Assembly (NCBI GenBank): GCA_035604595.1 | Contig: DATNIE010000031.1 | Location: 1 to 39,096 of the forward strand | Reading direction: 5' to 3' | DNA from: CAIKZZ01 sp035604595 | GTDB taxonomy: Bacteria > Pseudomonadota > Gammaproteobacteria > Steroidobacterales > Steroidobacteraceae | DNA length: 39,096 nucleotides | Part shown: positions 15,316 through 26,071 of the stretch, one piece after another | How positions within the stretch are numbered: the first letter of the stretch is position 1 | Layout: the number at the start of each line of letters is the position of its first letter | Notes under the pieces: generated by a model | The model's input: only the letters and a program-made list of their open reading frames with translations | Database searches by the model: none | What the model was told of the DNA's origin: nothing | Made by a program: the position numbers and the translations under genes

Positions 15316-16364
15316 ACGCCGCGATGCGACGCGAGTACCATCGACCGCTCGACTTCAAGCGCGGCCGGGTCGACCTCGCCCACGGCGCCGGGGGGCGTGC
15401 CACCGCCCAGCTGGTCGAGGACCTGTTCCTCAGGGCCTTCGACAACGAATGGCTGCGTCCGCTCAACGATGCCGCGGCGCTGCCCATACCGCCGGGCCGC
15501 CTCGTGATGGCCACCGACAGCCACGTGGTCTCGCCGATCTTCTTCCCGGGCGGCGACATCGGCTCGCTTGCGGTGCACGGCACGATCAACGACGTCGCGA
15601 TGGCCGGTGCCATGCCGCTGTACCTCGCGGCCGGCTTCGTGCTCGAGGAAGGCTTTCCGCTCGCAGACCTGCAGCGGGTCGTCGCATCGATGGCGGCCGC
15701 CGCGAAATCCGCCGGCGTACCGGTCGTGACCGGCGATACCAAGGTCGTCGAGCGCGGCAAAGGCGACGGCGTGTACATCACGACGACCGGCGTCGGCGTG
15801 GTCGCCGCCGGGATCGAGCTTGGTGGCGCCAACGCGCGCGTGGGAGATGCGGTGTTCGTGTCCGGCACCATCGGCGACCACGGCGTCGCGATCATGTCCA
15901 AGCGCGAGAATCTCGAATTCGAAACCGAAATCCTCTCCGACAGCGCGCCGCTGCACCGCCTGGTGGCGACGCTGCTGGCGGCCTGCCCGCGCATCCGCGT
16001 GCTGCGCGATCCGACCCGCGGCGGGCTGGCGACCACGCTGAACGAGATTGCACGCCAGTCCGGCGTCGGGATGTCGCTGGAGGAGCGGGCCATCCCGGTG
16101 GCGTCTGGCGTCGCCGCCGCCTGCGAGCTCCTCGGGCTCGATCCACTGTACGTGGCCAACGAAGGCAAGCTCATCGCGATCGTGCCGGCGTCGGATGCGG
16201 AAGCGGTCCTTGCGGCGTTCCGGGCACATCCGCTCGGCCGGCAGGCGGCGCTGATCGGCCGCGTCACGCACGACCCCGATCAGTTTGTGCAGATGACCAC
16301 GACACTCGGCGGCCGCCGCGTCGTCGACTGGCTCACGGGCGACCAGCTGCCGCGCATCTGCTGA
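15312..16364 (+). CDS. hypE: HypE, cyanide-ligand-forming protein
   Basis: HypE dehydrates the thiocarboxamide on its C-terminal Cys to thiocyanate, the source of the CN ligands. The 350-residue, PurM-like ATPase has LAHGAGGRATAQLVEDLF, DSHVVSPIFFPGGDIG, VHGTINDVAMAGA, VTGDTKVVERGKGDG, SGTIGDHGVAIMS, RDPTRGGLATTLNEIA and VANEGKL, and ends LPRIC, so the essential terminal Cys is intact. It overlaps hypD by four bases and precedes hypX by nine. Confidence 0.97.
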   Translation: MNAAMRREYHRPLDFKRGRVDLAHGAGGRATAQLVEDLFLRAFDNEWLRPLNDAAALPIPPGRLVMATDSHVVSPIFFPGGDIGSLAVHGTINDVAMAGAMPLYLAAGFVLEEGFPLADLQRVVASMAAAAKSAGVPVVTGDTKVVERGKGDGVYITTTGVGVVAAGIELGGANARVGDAVFVSGTIGDHGVAIMSKRENLEFETEILSDSAPLHRLVATLLAACPRIRVLRDPTRGGLATTLNEIARQSGVGMSLEERAIPVASGVAAACELLGLDPLYVANEGKLIAIVPASDAEAVLAAFRAHPLGRQAALIGRVTHDPDQFVQMTTTLGGRRVVDWLTGDQLPRIC

Positions 16365-16373
16365 GGAGGCAGC

Positions 16374-18056
16374 GTGCGTATCTTGCTGCTTGCGCACTCG
16401 TTCAACAGCCTGACGCAACGCCTGTGGTGCGAGCTCGTCGAGCGTGGCCATACACTCAGCCTCGAGCTGGATATCTCCGACGAGGTCACGCGCGAGGCGG
16501 TGGCGCTGCACGCGCCCGAGCTGGTGATCGCGCCGTTCCTGAAGCGCGCCATTCCGGCGGACGTCTGGCGCCGGGTACCGTGCCTGATCGTGCACCCGGG
16601 AATCCCGGGCGACCGCGGGCCGGCGGCGCTTGATTGGGCGATTCTCGAGGGCCACAGCCGCTGGGGCGTCAGCGTGCTCGAGGCCAGCGCGGAATTCGAT
16701 GCGGGCGATGTCTGGGCGTCGACGTCGTTTTCGCTGCGGACCGCCTCAAAGGCGAGCCTGTATCGCGACGAGGTCGCGGACGGAGCCGTGCGCGCCGTGC
16801 TCGAGGCCATCGAGCGGCGCGCAGCCGGCGCCGCACCGACGCCGCTCGGGGCGCTCGATCCGGCGCGGGCCGGGCGCTTGCACCCGCCGCTCACCCAGCG
16901 CGACCGCCGGATCGACTGGCACGCGGACTCGACGGCCGTCGCGCTCGCCAAGCTCCGGGCTGCGGACTCATCGCCCGGGGTGCTCGATGAGATCCTCGGC
17001 GTGCCGTGCTGCCTGTTCGACGCGCACCCGGCCCAGGCCATCGCAGGCGCCGCTCCGGGCGCGTGGCTGTCACGGCACCGGGGCGTGCTGCTGCGCGCGA
17101 CGGTTGATGGAGCGGTAGCGATCGGGCATGCGCGCCGCGCCGCCGAGGAGGCCTTCAAGCTGCCGGCGCTCGCAGCCTGCCCGGAGGCGGCAGTGCTGCC
17201 AGTGGCGACCGGAGTGGCCCCGATCGAGGAGATCGGCTACACCGAAGTCGCGGGCGTCGGCTTGCTGAGTTTTGAGTTCTACAACGGTGCGATGGGCACC
17301 GAGCAGTGCGAGCGGCTCGCCGCCGCGCTCGATCTGGCGGCCCGCCGGCCGACGCGCGTGCTCGTGCTGTGCGGTGGCCGCGATTTCTGGTCGAACGGCA
17401 TTCACCTCAATCTCATCGAGGCCGCGGCGAGCGCCGCGGACGAGTCGTGGCGCAATATCCAGGCAATCGACGCCGTCGCCGAGCGGATCGTGCGCATGGA
17501 CGGCAAGCTCACCGTCGCGGCGCTGCGCGGCAATGCCGGGGCGGGCGGCGCGTTCCTCGCGCTCGCAGCCGACCATGTCTGGATGCGCCCAGGCATCGTT
17601 CTCAACTTCCATTACCGCAACATGGGCAACCTGTACGGGTCGGAGCTGTGGACCTATACGCTGCCCCGGCGGATCGGGGACGCCGCGGCCCGGCGCATGC
17701 TCGACGAGCGCCAGCCGCTGCTAGGCCGCCAGGCCGTGGCCGTCGGCCTCGGCGATGCCGCCTTCGGGCGCGACGCGGACGAGTTCGAGAGGGAGGTGCG
17801 CGAGCGGGCGCAGGCGCTCGCCACGAGCAGCACGCTCGCGGCGGATCTCGACGCCAAGCGGGCGCGGCGCGCGGCCGACGAGTTGCGCAAGCCCCTCGCA
17901 CGCTACCGGGCCGAGGAGCTCGAGCGGATGCGGCGCAGCTTCTATGGCTTCGATACCAGCTATCACGTCGCGCGGCACCGATTCGTGCACAAGGCGCCGC
18001 ACAGCTGGACACCGCGCCACCTCGCGCGTCATCGGCTGGTGCGGGCAGCGACGTAG
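16374..18056 (+). CDS. hypX: HypX, aerobic CO-ligand synthase
   Basis: HypX (HoxX) makes the CO ligand of the [NiFe] site under aerobic conditions from formyl-tetrahydrofolate through a CoA intermediate. The 560-residue protein joins an N-terminal formyltransferase-like domain (residues ~1-260; HPGIPGDRGPAALDWAIL with the catalytic-type His, then GVSVLEASAEFDAGDVW) to a C-terminal enoyl-CoA hydratase-like domain (~280-540; VLCGGRDFWSNGIHLNLIEA, LRGNAGAGGAFLALAADHVW). It starts at a GTG preceded by a strong GAGGAGG site. Its presence implies that the hydrogenase served by this cluster is made in air. It is the last gene of the operon. Confidence 0.95.
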   Translation: MRILLLAHSFNSLTQRLWCELVERGHTLSLELDISDEVTREAVALHAPELVIAPFLKRAIPADVWRRVPCLIVHPGIPGDRGPAALDWAILEGHSRWGVSVLEASAEFDAGDVWASTSFSLRTASKASLYRDEVADGAVRAVLEAIERRAAGAAPTPLGALDPARAGRLHPPLTQRDRRIDWHADSTAVALAKLRAADSSPGVLDEILGVPCCLFDAHPAQAIAGAAPGAWLSRHRGVLLRATVDGAVAIGHARRAAEEAFKLPALAACPEAAVLPVATGVAPIEEIGYTEVAGVGLLSFEFYNGAMGTEQCERLAAALDLAARRPTRVLVLCGGRDFWSNGIHLNLIEAAASAADESWRNIQAIDAVAERIVRMDGKLTVAALRGNAGAGGAFLALAADHVWMRPGIVLNFHYRNMGNLYGSELWTYTLPRRIGDAAARRMLDERQPLLGRQAVAVGLGDAAFGRDADEFEREVRERAQALATSSTLAADLDAKRARRAADELRKPLARYRAEELERMRRSFYGFDTSYHVARHRFVHKAPHSWTPRHLARHRLVRAAT

Positions 18057-18083
18057 CGCCGCCCCGGCGAGTCCCCGCGAGCG

Positions 18084-18572
18084 TCACTCGTGGTGGTGGT
18101 GCCCGCCCGCTCCGTGCACGTGCCCGTGCGCCAGTTCCTCGGCGGTGGCGGCGCGCACCTCGGCGATCTGGATGTCGAAGTTCAGCGTCTGGCCGGCCAG
18201 CGGGTGGTTGCCGTCGACGGTCACCATGTCGCCCACGACGCGGGTAACGACCACCTGTCGTACTCCCTGCTCGGTCTGTGCGGTGAAGCGCATGCCCGCC
18301 TTGATCTCACCGACCCCCTGGAAGGCGCGCTTCGGAACCTGCTCGACCAGACGCGCATCGCGGCTGCCATAGGCCTTCTCCGCGGGCACCACGACCGCCA
18401 GCCTGTCGCCCGCGGCCTTGCCCTCGAGGGCCTCCTCTAGGCCATTGATGATGCTGCCGCCGCCGTGTATGTAGGCGAGCGGCTCACCCCCGGCCGAGCT
18501 GTCCAATACCTCACCGACGTCATTGGTGAGCGTGTAGTGGATGACGACGACGGCGTCGCGGGTGACCTGCAT
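18084..18572 (-). CDS. slyD: SlyD-like FKBP-type prolyl isomerase with His-rich tail
   Basis: A 162-residue peptidyl-prolyl cis-trans isomerase of the SlyD/FkpA-short type: VTRDAVVVIHYTLTNDVGEVLD, an insert-in-flap domain starting near PLAYIHGGGSIINGLEEAL and containing VPAEKAYGSRD, and FDGN-type VTVDGNHPLAGQTLNFDI. The C-terminal tail HGHVHGAGGHHHHE should bind nickel. E. coli SlyD gives nickel to HypB during hydrogenase maturation, so its place right after hypX (convergent, 27 bases apart) is meaningful, though SlyD genes also occur alone. The start is the ATG ending at 18572 with GAGGA upstream. Confidence 0.93.
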   Translation of the reverse strand: MQVTRDAVVVIHYTLTNDVGEVLDSSAGGEPLAYIHGGGSIINGLEEALEGKAAGDRLAVVVPAEKAYGSRDARLVEQVPKRAFQGVGEIKAGMRFTAQTEQGVRQVVVTRVVGDMVTVDGNHPLAGQTLNFDIQIAEVRAATAEELAHGHVHGAGGHHHHE

Positions 18573-18625
18573 GTCGAGTCCTCGAGGAACGCGGGTCCTC
18601 AGTCTAGCGCGGCGAACTGCGCCGG

Positions 18626-18654
18626 TAGGCAGTTTTGGGCGCGCGCGGCACAAT
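18626..18654 (+). promoter_or_regulatory. Possible sigma-70 promoter of rraA
   Basis: TAGGCA (18626-18631), a 17-base spacer and CACAAT (18649-18654) form a fair match to -35/-10 boxes, about 20 bases before the rraA start. It is a match by eye only. Confidence 0.35.
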
Positions 18655-18672
18655 GACCGCCGGAGGTGCCCG

Positions 18673-19152
18673 ATGGGCTTTCGAACGACCGATCTGTTGG
18701 ACGCGCACCCGGAACTCGAAGCCTGCTCGGCGGGACTCACGCATTTCGGGGGGCTGCGTCGGTTTTCGGGCCGTGCGGTAACGCTGCGATGCGCCGAGGA
18801 CAACTCCCTGCTGCGCGAACTGGTGCGCACCGCCGGGGCGGGCCGCGTGTTCGTGGTCGACGGCGGCGGGTCGCGCCGCTGCGCGCTGGTCGGGGACGCG
18901 CTGGCGGGGGCCGCTCACGCGCACGGCTGGGCCGGCTTCATCGTCGCCGGCTGCGTGCGCGATTCGACTGCGCTGGCGGCGGTGCCGATTGGCGTCATGG
19001 CGCAGGGCGTCCAGCCACGCCGCAGCGACAAGCATGGCCAGGGCGTGCGCGACCTGCCGATCGAAATCCTCGGTGCCCGAGTGCGGCCGGGCGACTTCGT
19101 CTACGCGGACGAGGACGGTGTCGTGTTTTCGCGGGAGCCGCTGACGGCCTGA
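18673..19152 (+). CDS. rraA: RraA family protein (RNase E inhibitor-like)
   Basis: The 159-residue protein matches RraA closely along its length: TTDLLDAHPE, CAEDNSLLRELV, VFVVDGGGSRRCALVGDALA, the ligand-binding GCVRDSTALA, RRSDKHGQGVRDLPI, and RPGDFVYADEDGVVFS. RraA of E. coli binds RNase E and its helicases and lowers mRNA decay; related proteins of the same fold are 4-hydroxy-4-methyl-2-oxoglutarate aldolases, so either activity is possible. The GCVRD arginine and aspartate that bind metal-substrate in the aldolases are present. It starts at ATG 18673 behind GGAGG, divergent from slyD. Confidence 0.93.
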   Translation: MGFRTTDLLDAHPELEACSAGLTHFGGLRRFSGRAVTLRCAEDNSLLRELVRTAGAGRVFVVDGGGSRRCALVGDALAGAAHAHGWAGFIVAGCVRDSTALAAVPIGVMAQGVQPRRSDKHGQGVRDLPIEILGARVRPGDFVYADEDGVVFSREPLTA

Positions 19153-19255
19153 GCCGGCGCGGCCGGGGCTCGCCGGTTGTGGCGCGCAGCGCACCCGTGC
19201 CGGCCACCGGCAGCGCGTTCACGGCAGCGGCACAGCCGGATCACAACGCCGGTCC

Positions 19256-21196
<1,941 letters not shown>

Positions 21197-21823
21197 CGGT
21201 TCCGTCCCCCCAAAGGGCGCATCGCCACCCCGGCGCCCATGCGCCGTGCTGACGTCCGGCCCGGCTTGTAGAATCGCGATTGCGTGTCCGAGCCCTGACC
21301 TTCGTACGGATCATCGCCTACGACCGACGGCGCGCCCTACGTGGGGCCCGCGGCACCGGCCCCGCGCAGGGATCGTTCCCGAAAACGACACGAAGCTCAA
21401 GCCGCATTGATACCGATCGACGCGACCGATTCGATCGCACCGCGGGCAGAGTCTGCCACGTATCCGAGCACGCGCCGCCGCCCGGGTCAGCCGGCGAGCC
21501 CCACACGCCGACGCCGCCCGGACGGCGGTGATCGAGCACCGCGGTGGCTGTGCCTGCCCGGTCGGCAGTACCGGACCCCGGCGGGCCGCCGTCCCCCTAC
21601 GGGTTTACCCTTAACAAAGCATGGCCGCGGGCAGGGTAGATTCCAGCCGGATCGTGGTTATGCTCTACTAGTCGTAGGGGACCATCGAGGTGTGGGCCGA
21701 GCGCATCGGCATGCGAAGCGGCCAACCGGGGCCGCCGAGCCCGGCGCGCCGACCGGGGTGGAGTTCAGGGCACCCCCCGTTTCCCACCGACAAATCGACC
21801 AACATCGTCTGAAGGGGGGATAC
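21197..21823. promoter_or_regulatory. Divergent acs / DUF485-actP control region
   Basis: This 627-base stretch has no frame that looks like a real protein. It must hold promoters in both directions. The part nearest the actP operon (about 21590-21690) is less GC-rich and contains an inverted repeat, CCCCTACG (21594-21601) and CGTAGGGG (21673-21680). The right arm is also half of a tighter symmetric element, CTAC-N5-GTAG (21665-21677), centred on ACTAGT. These look like sites for a dimeric regulator; CrbS/CrbR-type or cAMP-linked control is known for acs-actP loci in other proteobacteria, but I cannot assign the protein here. Confidence 0.45.
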
Positions 21824-22150
21824 ATGGCGACTACAAACTCGATCGACTGGAGTGCGGTCATCGCCGATCCGCGCTTCGAGCAGCTGCACCGGCGCAAGAC
21901 GGCGTTCCTGTGGGGGCTGATGGCGTTCTCGACCGTCTATTACTTCCTGCTCCCGATCGGCGCGGCGTACTTCCAGGACTGGTACAAGATCAAGGTCTGG
22001 GGCGTGGTGAATGTCGGATTGCTGTTCGCGCTGAGCGAGTTCGTGGTCGCCTGGGGGATCGCGATCTATTACTCGCACGTCGCCAACAAAGAGTTCGACA
22101 GCGTTGCCGCCGAGATCGCTGCCGACTTTACAAAACGTGCCGGGGGCTGA
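21824..22150 (+). CDS. DUF485 membrane protein, acetate-permease partner
   Basis: A 108-residue YjcH-like DUF485 protein, regularly co-encoded with ActP and presumably its small partner in the inner membrane. The N-terminal DPRFEQLHRRKTAFLWGL is the family signature. Two membrane helices are visible (FLWGLMAFSTVYYFLLPIGAA and VVNVGLLFALSEFVVAWGIA), followed by HVANKEFDSVAAEIAADF. A strong GAAGGGGGG ribosome-binding site precedes the ATG. actP starts four bases after its stop. Confidence 0.95.
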   Translation: MATTNSIDWSAVIADPRFEQLHRRKTAFLWGLMAFSTVYYFLLPIGAAYFQDWYKIKVWGVVNVGLLFALSEFVVAWGIAIYYSHVANKEFDSVAAEIAADFTKRAGG

Positions 22151-22153
22151 GCC

Positions 22154-24064
22154 ATGACCATCAAAACTGTCAGAGGCGGCGCGCTCGCAGCCGCCGGCGC
22201 ACTTGCGCTCATGGCCGTGCCGGCGTACGCCGACACGAGTGCCGCGGGTCGGTATCGCTGGGTCACCTTTGCGGTGTTTGCCGCGATCATCGCCCTCACG
22301 ATGTACATCACCTACGTCGCGGCCAAGCGCGTGAAGTCGGCGTCCGACTTCTATACGGCGGGCGGGGGCATCTCCGGCCTGCAGAACGGCTGGGCGATCG
22401 CCGGCGATTACCTGTCGGCCGCCTCGTTCCTCGGTATCGCCGGGCTGATCTCGCTGTATGGCTACGACGGGTTCATGTACTCGGTCGGCTGGCTCGTCGC
22501 CTACATCACGGTCCTGCTGCTGATCGCCGAGCCGTGCCGCAACATCGGCAAGTACACGCTGTCCGACATCCTTGCGTATCGCAATGATCCGAAGAAAACG
22601 CGCGTGGTCGGCGCGCTGTCGGTGATCACGGTCTCGACGTTCTACCTGACCGCGCAGATGGTCGGCGCCGGCGTGCTCATCAAGACGCTGATCGGCCTCG
22701 ACTACGAGGTGTCGGTGATCGCGGTCGGCGTGCTGATGCTGAGCTACGTGCTGTTCGGCGGCATGGTCGCGACCACCTGGGTGCAGGTCATCAAGGCGAT
22801 ACTGCTGGTGTCTGCCTCGATCCTCATCGTGATGCTGGTGTGGACGCCGTACGGGTTCTCGCTGCCGGCGTTCATGCAGGACGTCGTGTCCGATCCGAAG
22901 GTTCAGGCGCGAGTCGCGACGCTGCTCGGTGATCCCGCCAAGAATATGTCGGCGGCCGAGCTCGGCCAGCGCTTCCTGGAGCCCGGCCTATATTTGAAGG
23001 CGCCGATCGACCAGATCTCGCTGGGCATGGCGCTGGTGTTCGGCACGGCGGGCATGCCGCACATCCTGATGCGGTTCTTCACCGTGCCGACCGCACAGCA
23101 GGCGCGCAAGTCCGTGGTGTGGGCGATGGCGATCATCGGCGGCTTCTACGTACTGACGCTGTTCCTCGGCTTCGGCGCCGCCCGGTTCGTCGGTCCCGCT
23201 AATATCGTGGCGGTCGACGCCGGCGGCAACATGGCGGGCCCGCTGCTCGCGCAGTACATCGGCGGCGGAGCCGATTCGTTCTTCGGCAACTTCATGCTGG
23301 CGTTCGTCTCGGCAGTGGCCTTCGCGACCATCGTCGCGGTGGTCGCCGGACTGGTGCTCGCGGCGGCTTCGGCGATGGCGCACGACCTGTGGGTCGGTGT
23401 GGTGCACGGCGGCGAGACCGTGGCGCCGCAGCAGCAGGTGCGCGCGGCGCGCATCGCGACCGTGATCGTCGGCGCGATGGCGATTACCATCGGCATCGCC
23501 GCCAAGGGCCAGAACGTCGCGGTGCTGGTCGCGCTCGCGTTCGCGGTCGCTGCCAGCGCGAACTTCCCGTGCGTGCTGCTGACGCTGTACTGGAAGCGGT
23601 GCAATACCACGGGGGTCGTCTGCGGCATGATCGTCGGCACGCTGCTCGCGGTCGGGCTGACGCTGGTGTCGCCGAACCTGACGTATCCGAAGGCCATTCG
23701 CGCTGCATCTCACAAGGTCCTGGACGCCGAGCCGGCGAAGCGCGAAGCCATCGCGGCGGCGGTTGCCTCGGGCGATGCGGCCAAGGCGGCCAAGGCCGCC
23801 AAGGATGCGGCGGCGCTCGACAAGGCGATCAGCAAGGCCAAGGCCGACATGGCCAAGGTTGAGGGGCAGGAGACCTCGTTCATGGGTCTCGAAAAGCCGC
23901 TGATCGAGCTCAAGAACCCCGGGCTGTACTCGATCCCGCTCGGCTTCCTGACCGTGATCCTCGGCTCGCTGCTCGGGCGCGACAAGCGCTCGGAGGCCAT
24001 GTGGGACGAGGTGTATGCACGGCAGAACACGGGCCTGCTGGTCTCGAAACCGACAGCTCACTGA
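22154..24064 (+). CDS. actP: Cation/acetate symporter
   Basis: A sodium:solute symporter family permease for acetate and related short acids. The 636-residue protein has a cleavable-type signal segment (ending VPAYA, as in E. coli ActP), then ASDFYTAGGGISGLQNGWAIAGDYLSAASFLGI and GTAGMPHILMRFFTVP, both diagnostic. About 13-14 membrane helices are visible. Compared with ~550 residues in E. coli, it is longer mainly because of an Ala/Lys/Asp-rich insert at about residues 513-580 between the last two helices, predicted as a charged helical or coiled-coil segment. It follows the DUF485 gene by three bases. Confidence 0.96.
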   Translation: MTIKTVRGGALAAAGALALMAVPAYADTSAAGRYRWVTFAVFAAIIALTMYITYVAAKRVKSASDFYTAGGGISGLQNGWAIAGDYLSAASFLGIAGLISLYGYDGFMYSVGWLVAYITVLLLIAEPCRNIGKYTLSDILAYRNDPKKTRVVGALSVITVSTFYLTAQMVGAGVLIKTLIGLDYEVSVIAVGVLMLSYVLFGGMVATTWVQVIKAILLVSASILIVMLVWTPYGFSLPAFMQDVVSDPKVQARVATLLGDPAKNMSAAELGQRFLEPGLYLKAPIDQISLGMALVFGTAGMPHILMRFFTVPTAQQARKSVVWAMAIIGGFYVLTLFLGFGAARFVGPANIVAVDAGGNMAGPLLAQYIGGGADSFFGNFMLAFVSAVAFATIVAVVAGLVLAAASAMAHDLWVGVVHGGETVAPQQQVRAARIATVIVGAMAITIGIAAKGQNVAVLVALAFAVAASANFPCVLLTLYWKRCNTTGVVCGMIVGTLLAVGLTLVSPNLTYPKAIRAASHKVLDAEPAKREAIAAAVASGDAAKAAKAAKDAAALDKAISKAKADMAKVEGQETSFMGLEKPLIELKNPGLYSIPLGFLTVILGSLLGRDKRSEAMWDEVYARQNTGLLVSKPTAH

Positions 24065-24081
24065 CTAGCGGACTGACGCGC

Positions 24082-24106
24082 GCGGCGGGCCATTCCGGCC
24101 CGCCGC
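24082..24106 (+). terminator. GC hairpin after actP
   Basis: A perfect 10-bp stem, GCGGCGGGCC / GGCCCGCCGC, with a five-base loop lies 18 bases after the actP stop. No U-tract follows, so it may be a partial terminator or a 3' end stabiliser separating actP from the next gene. Confidence 0.5.
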
Positions 24107-24143
24107 CCCGGCGGCCGCGACCGCGGGGGCGGCTGCTGCGAGT

Positions 24144-26060
24144 ATGGCGGCACCGGCACTGATCGTTGAGGCGACGACCCGCTTCCTGCGGGCGCACGAA
24201 CCTTTCGCGCGGATGGCCCGGCGCGACCTCGAGTTCTTCGCCGAGCGCGCCCGCCTGGCGTACTTCGCCACCGGCAGCGTGATCGTCGACGCCGCCAACG
24301 GTGCGAACTGCCCGCTGTACGTGATCCAGCGGGGTCACGTGCGCAGCCACGATCCCGATGATCGTGTGCGCGAGACGATCCTCGGCCCCGGTGAGTGCTT
24401 CCCGCTGACCGCCGCGGTCACCGATACCGGCACCAGCGCCGCGTACGTGGCCGCGGAAGACGTGTTCTCATTCCAGCTGGCGCGCACCGACCTGCGCGCG
24501 CTCCGCGACGCCTCCGCTGAGTTCGCGGACTTCTGCACCCAGTCGCTGGCGAGCCTGGTGCGGCGCTCGCTCGGCCAGGCGCACCGCGAATTCAGCGGGC
24601 GCGCGCTCGACCAGCAGACATTGCTGCAGCCGGTGCACGCGCTCACGCGCCGATCTCCCGTCGCGTGCCGCGAGACGACGCCGATACGCGCCGCACTCGA
24701 GCAGATGGACCGCGCGGGCGTGGGCACCATCGCGATCGTCGACGCCGCCGGCCGGCCGGTCGGCATATTCACGCTGACCGATCTACTGGCGCGGGTCGTG
24801 CTGCCCGGCGTCACGCTCGACACCCCGATCGATGCGGCGATGACGCCTCGGCCCGGTGCGGTCGACGCGGAGACCACTGCACAGGAAGCGATGGCACTGA
24901 TGGCGGCCAACCGCTACCACCAGCTCGTCATCACCCGTGGCGGCCTGTTCGCCGGCGTCGTGTCGGAGCGCGACCTGTTCGCCCTGCAGCGGGTCTCGAT
25001 GCAGCACATCATGGAGGCGATCCGCGGCGCGGGCGACGTCGCCGGCCTCAGGCAGGCGGCGACGGACATCGGAACGCTGACCGACAACCTCGTGGCCCAG
25101 GGGGCGGCCGCCGAACCGCTGACACGCACGGTTGCCTCGCTGCACGACGCACTGACGCACCGGCTGCTCGAGCTGCTGACGCCCGGGTTCGACCTCGCCG
25201 GGGTCGAGTGGTGCTGGCTGTCGCTCGGCAGCGAAGGCCGGCACGAACAGACCATCGTCTCGGACCAGGACAACGCTCTGGTGTTCGAGGCGGCCGGCAC
25301 TGACCCCGAGTCCCGCCGCGTGCGCCTGCTCCCCTTTGCCCGCGCCGCCAACGACTCGCTGGTCGCGATTGGCGTGCCGCTGTGCCCAGGTAACATCATG
25401 GCGAGCAATCCGGCGTTGTGCCTGAGCGTCGATGAATGGCGGGTCCGCTTCGCCGGCTGGATCCGCGAGCCCGCGCCCGAGGCGCTACTGGCGGCGAACA
25501 TCTTCTTCGACTTCCGCGCCCTGGCCGGCCGCAGCGCGCTGGCCGATGAGCTGCGTGGCTGGCTGTTGGCCATGACGCCCGAGAGTCGGCTGTTCCTGAG
25601 GCTGCTGGCGACGAACGCGCTGCAGGCCGAGCCGCCGCTCGGCGTCGTGCGCGGTTTTCGGACCGATGATGAGGGACCGCATGCCGGCACGCTCGATCTG
25701 AAGACGCACGGCACGCGGATTTTCGTCGACGCGGCGCGAGCGTTCGCGCTCGCCTTCGGCGTGGCCGAGACCAGCACCGCGGGCCGCCTCAGGCTCGCCG
25801 GCCGGCGCCTCGGCATGGAGGAACGCGAGGGCGCGGCGATCGTCGAGGCGTTCCATTTCCTGCAGCTGCTGCGACTGCGCGTGCAGCGCGGTGCGGTCGC
25901 CGACCGGAACGGCGACGGCATGCCGGCGAGCCTGTCGACCGCCGTGGCCAATCGACTCGACCCGTATGCGCTCAACGAGCTCGACCAGAGGATGCTCAAG
26001 GAGTCGTTCCGCCAGGCGCGCGCGCTGCAAAGACTGCTCGAGCAGACGCTCGCGCCGTAG
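24144..26060 (+). CDS. cNMP-binding / CBS-pair / DUF294 nucleotidyltransferase protein
   Basis: A 638-residue signalling protein. Residues ~10-130 form a cyclic-nucleotide-binding-like domain (ATGSVIVDAANGANCPLYVIQRGHV, in parts). Residues ~160-290 are two CBS domains (TTPIRAALEQMDRAGVGTIAIVD; TTAQEAMALMAANRYHQLVI), which bind adenine nucleotides. Residues ~350-500 are a DUF294 nucleotidyltransferase-like domain with LGSEGRHEQTIVSDQDNAL (from ~361), where the GS and the DxD-like pair match GlnD/KNTase-type active sites. The DUF294 C-terminal helical domain follows. Homologues are commonly found beside acs/actP and a DnaQ-like gene, suggesting control of acetate uptake or metabolism; the target is unknown. 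The product, not its activity, is certain. Confidence 0.9.
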   Translation: MAAPALIVEATTRFLRAHEPFARMARRDLEFFAERARLAYFATGSVIVDAANGANCPLYVIQRGHVRSHDPDDRVRETILGPGECFPLTAAVTDTGTSAAYVAAEDVFSFQLARTDLRALRDASAEFADFCTQSLASLVRRSLGQAHREFSGRALDQQTLLQPVHALTRRSPVACRETTPIRAALEQMDRAGVGTIAIVDAAGRPVGIFTLTDLLARVVLPGVTLDTPIDAAMTPRPGAVDAETTAQEAMALMAANRYHQLVITRGGLFAGVVSERDLFALQRVSMQHIMEAIRGAGDVAGLRQAATDIGTLTDNLVAQGAAAEPLTRTVASLHDALTHRLLELLTPGFDLAGVEWCWLSLGSEGRHEQTIVSDQDNALVFEAAGTDPESRRVRLLPFARAANDSLVAIGVPLCPGNIMASNPALCLSVDEWRVRFAGWIREPAPEALLAANIFFDFRALAGRSALADELRGWLLAMTPESRLFLRLLATNALQAEPPLGVVRGFRTDDEGPHAGTLDLKTHGTRIFVDAARAFALAFGVAETSTAGRLRLAGRRLGMEEREGAAIVEAFHFLQLLRLRVQRGAVADRNGDGMPASLSTAVANRLDPYALNELDQRMLKESFRQARALQRLLEQTLAP

Positions 26061-26071
26061 CGGTTCGCGAC

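Noticed and set aside
21280..21539. Short frames on both strands in the acs-actP gap
   Set aside because: Arg/Pro-rich translations, no ribosome-binding sites, no resemblance to known small proteins.
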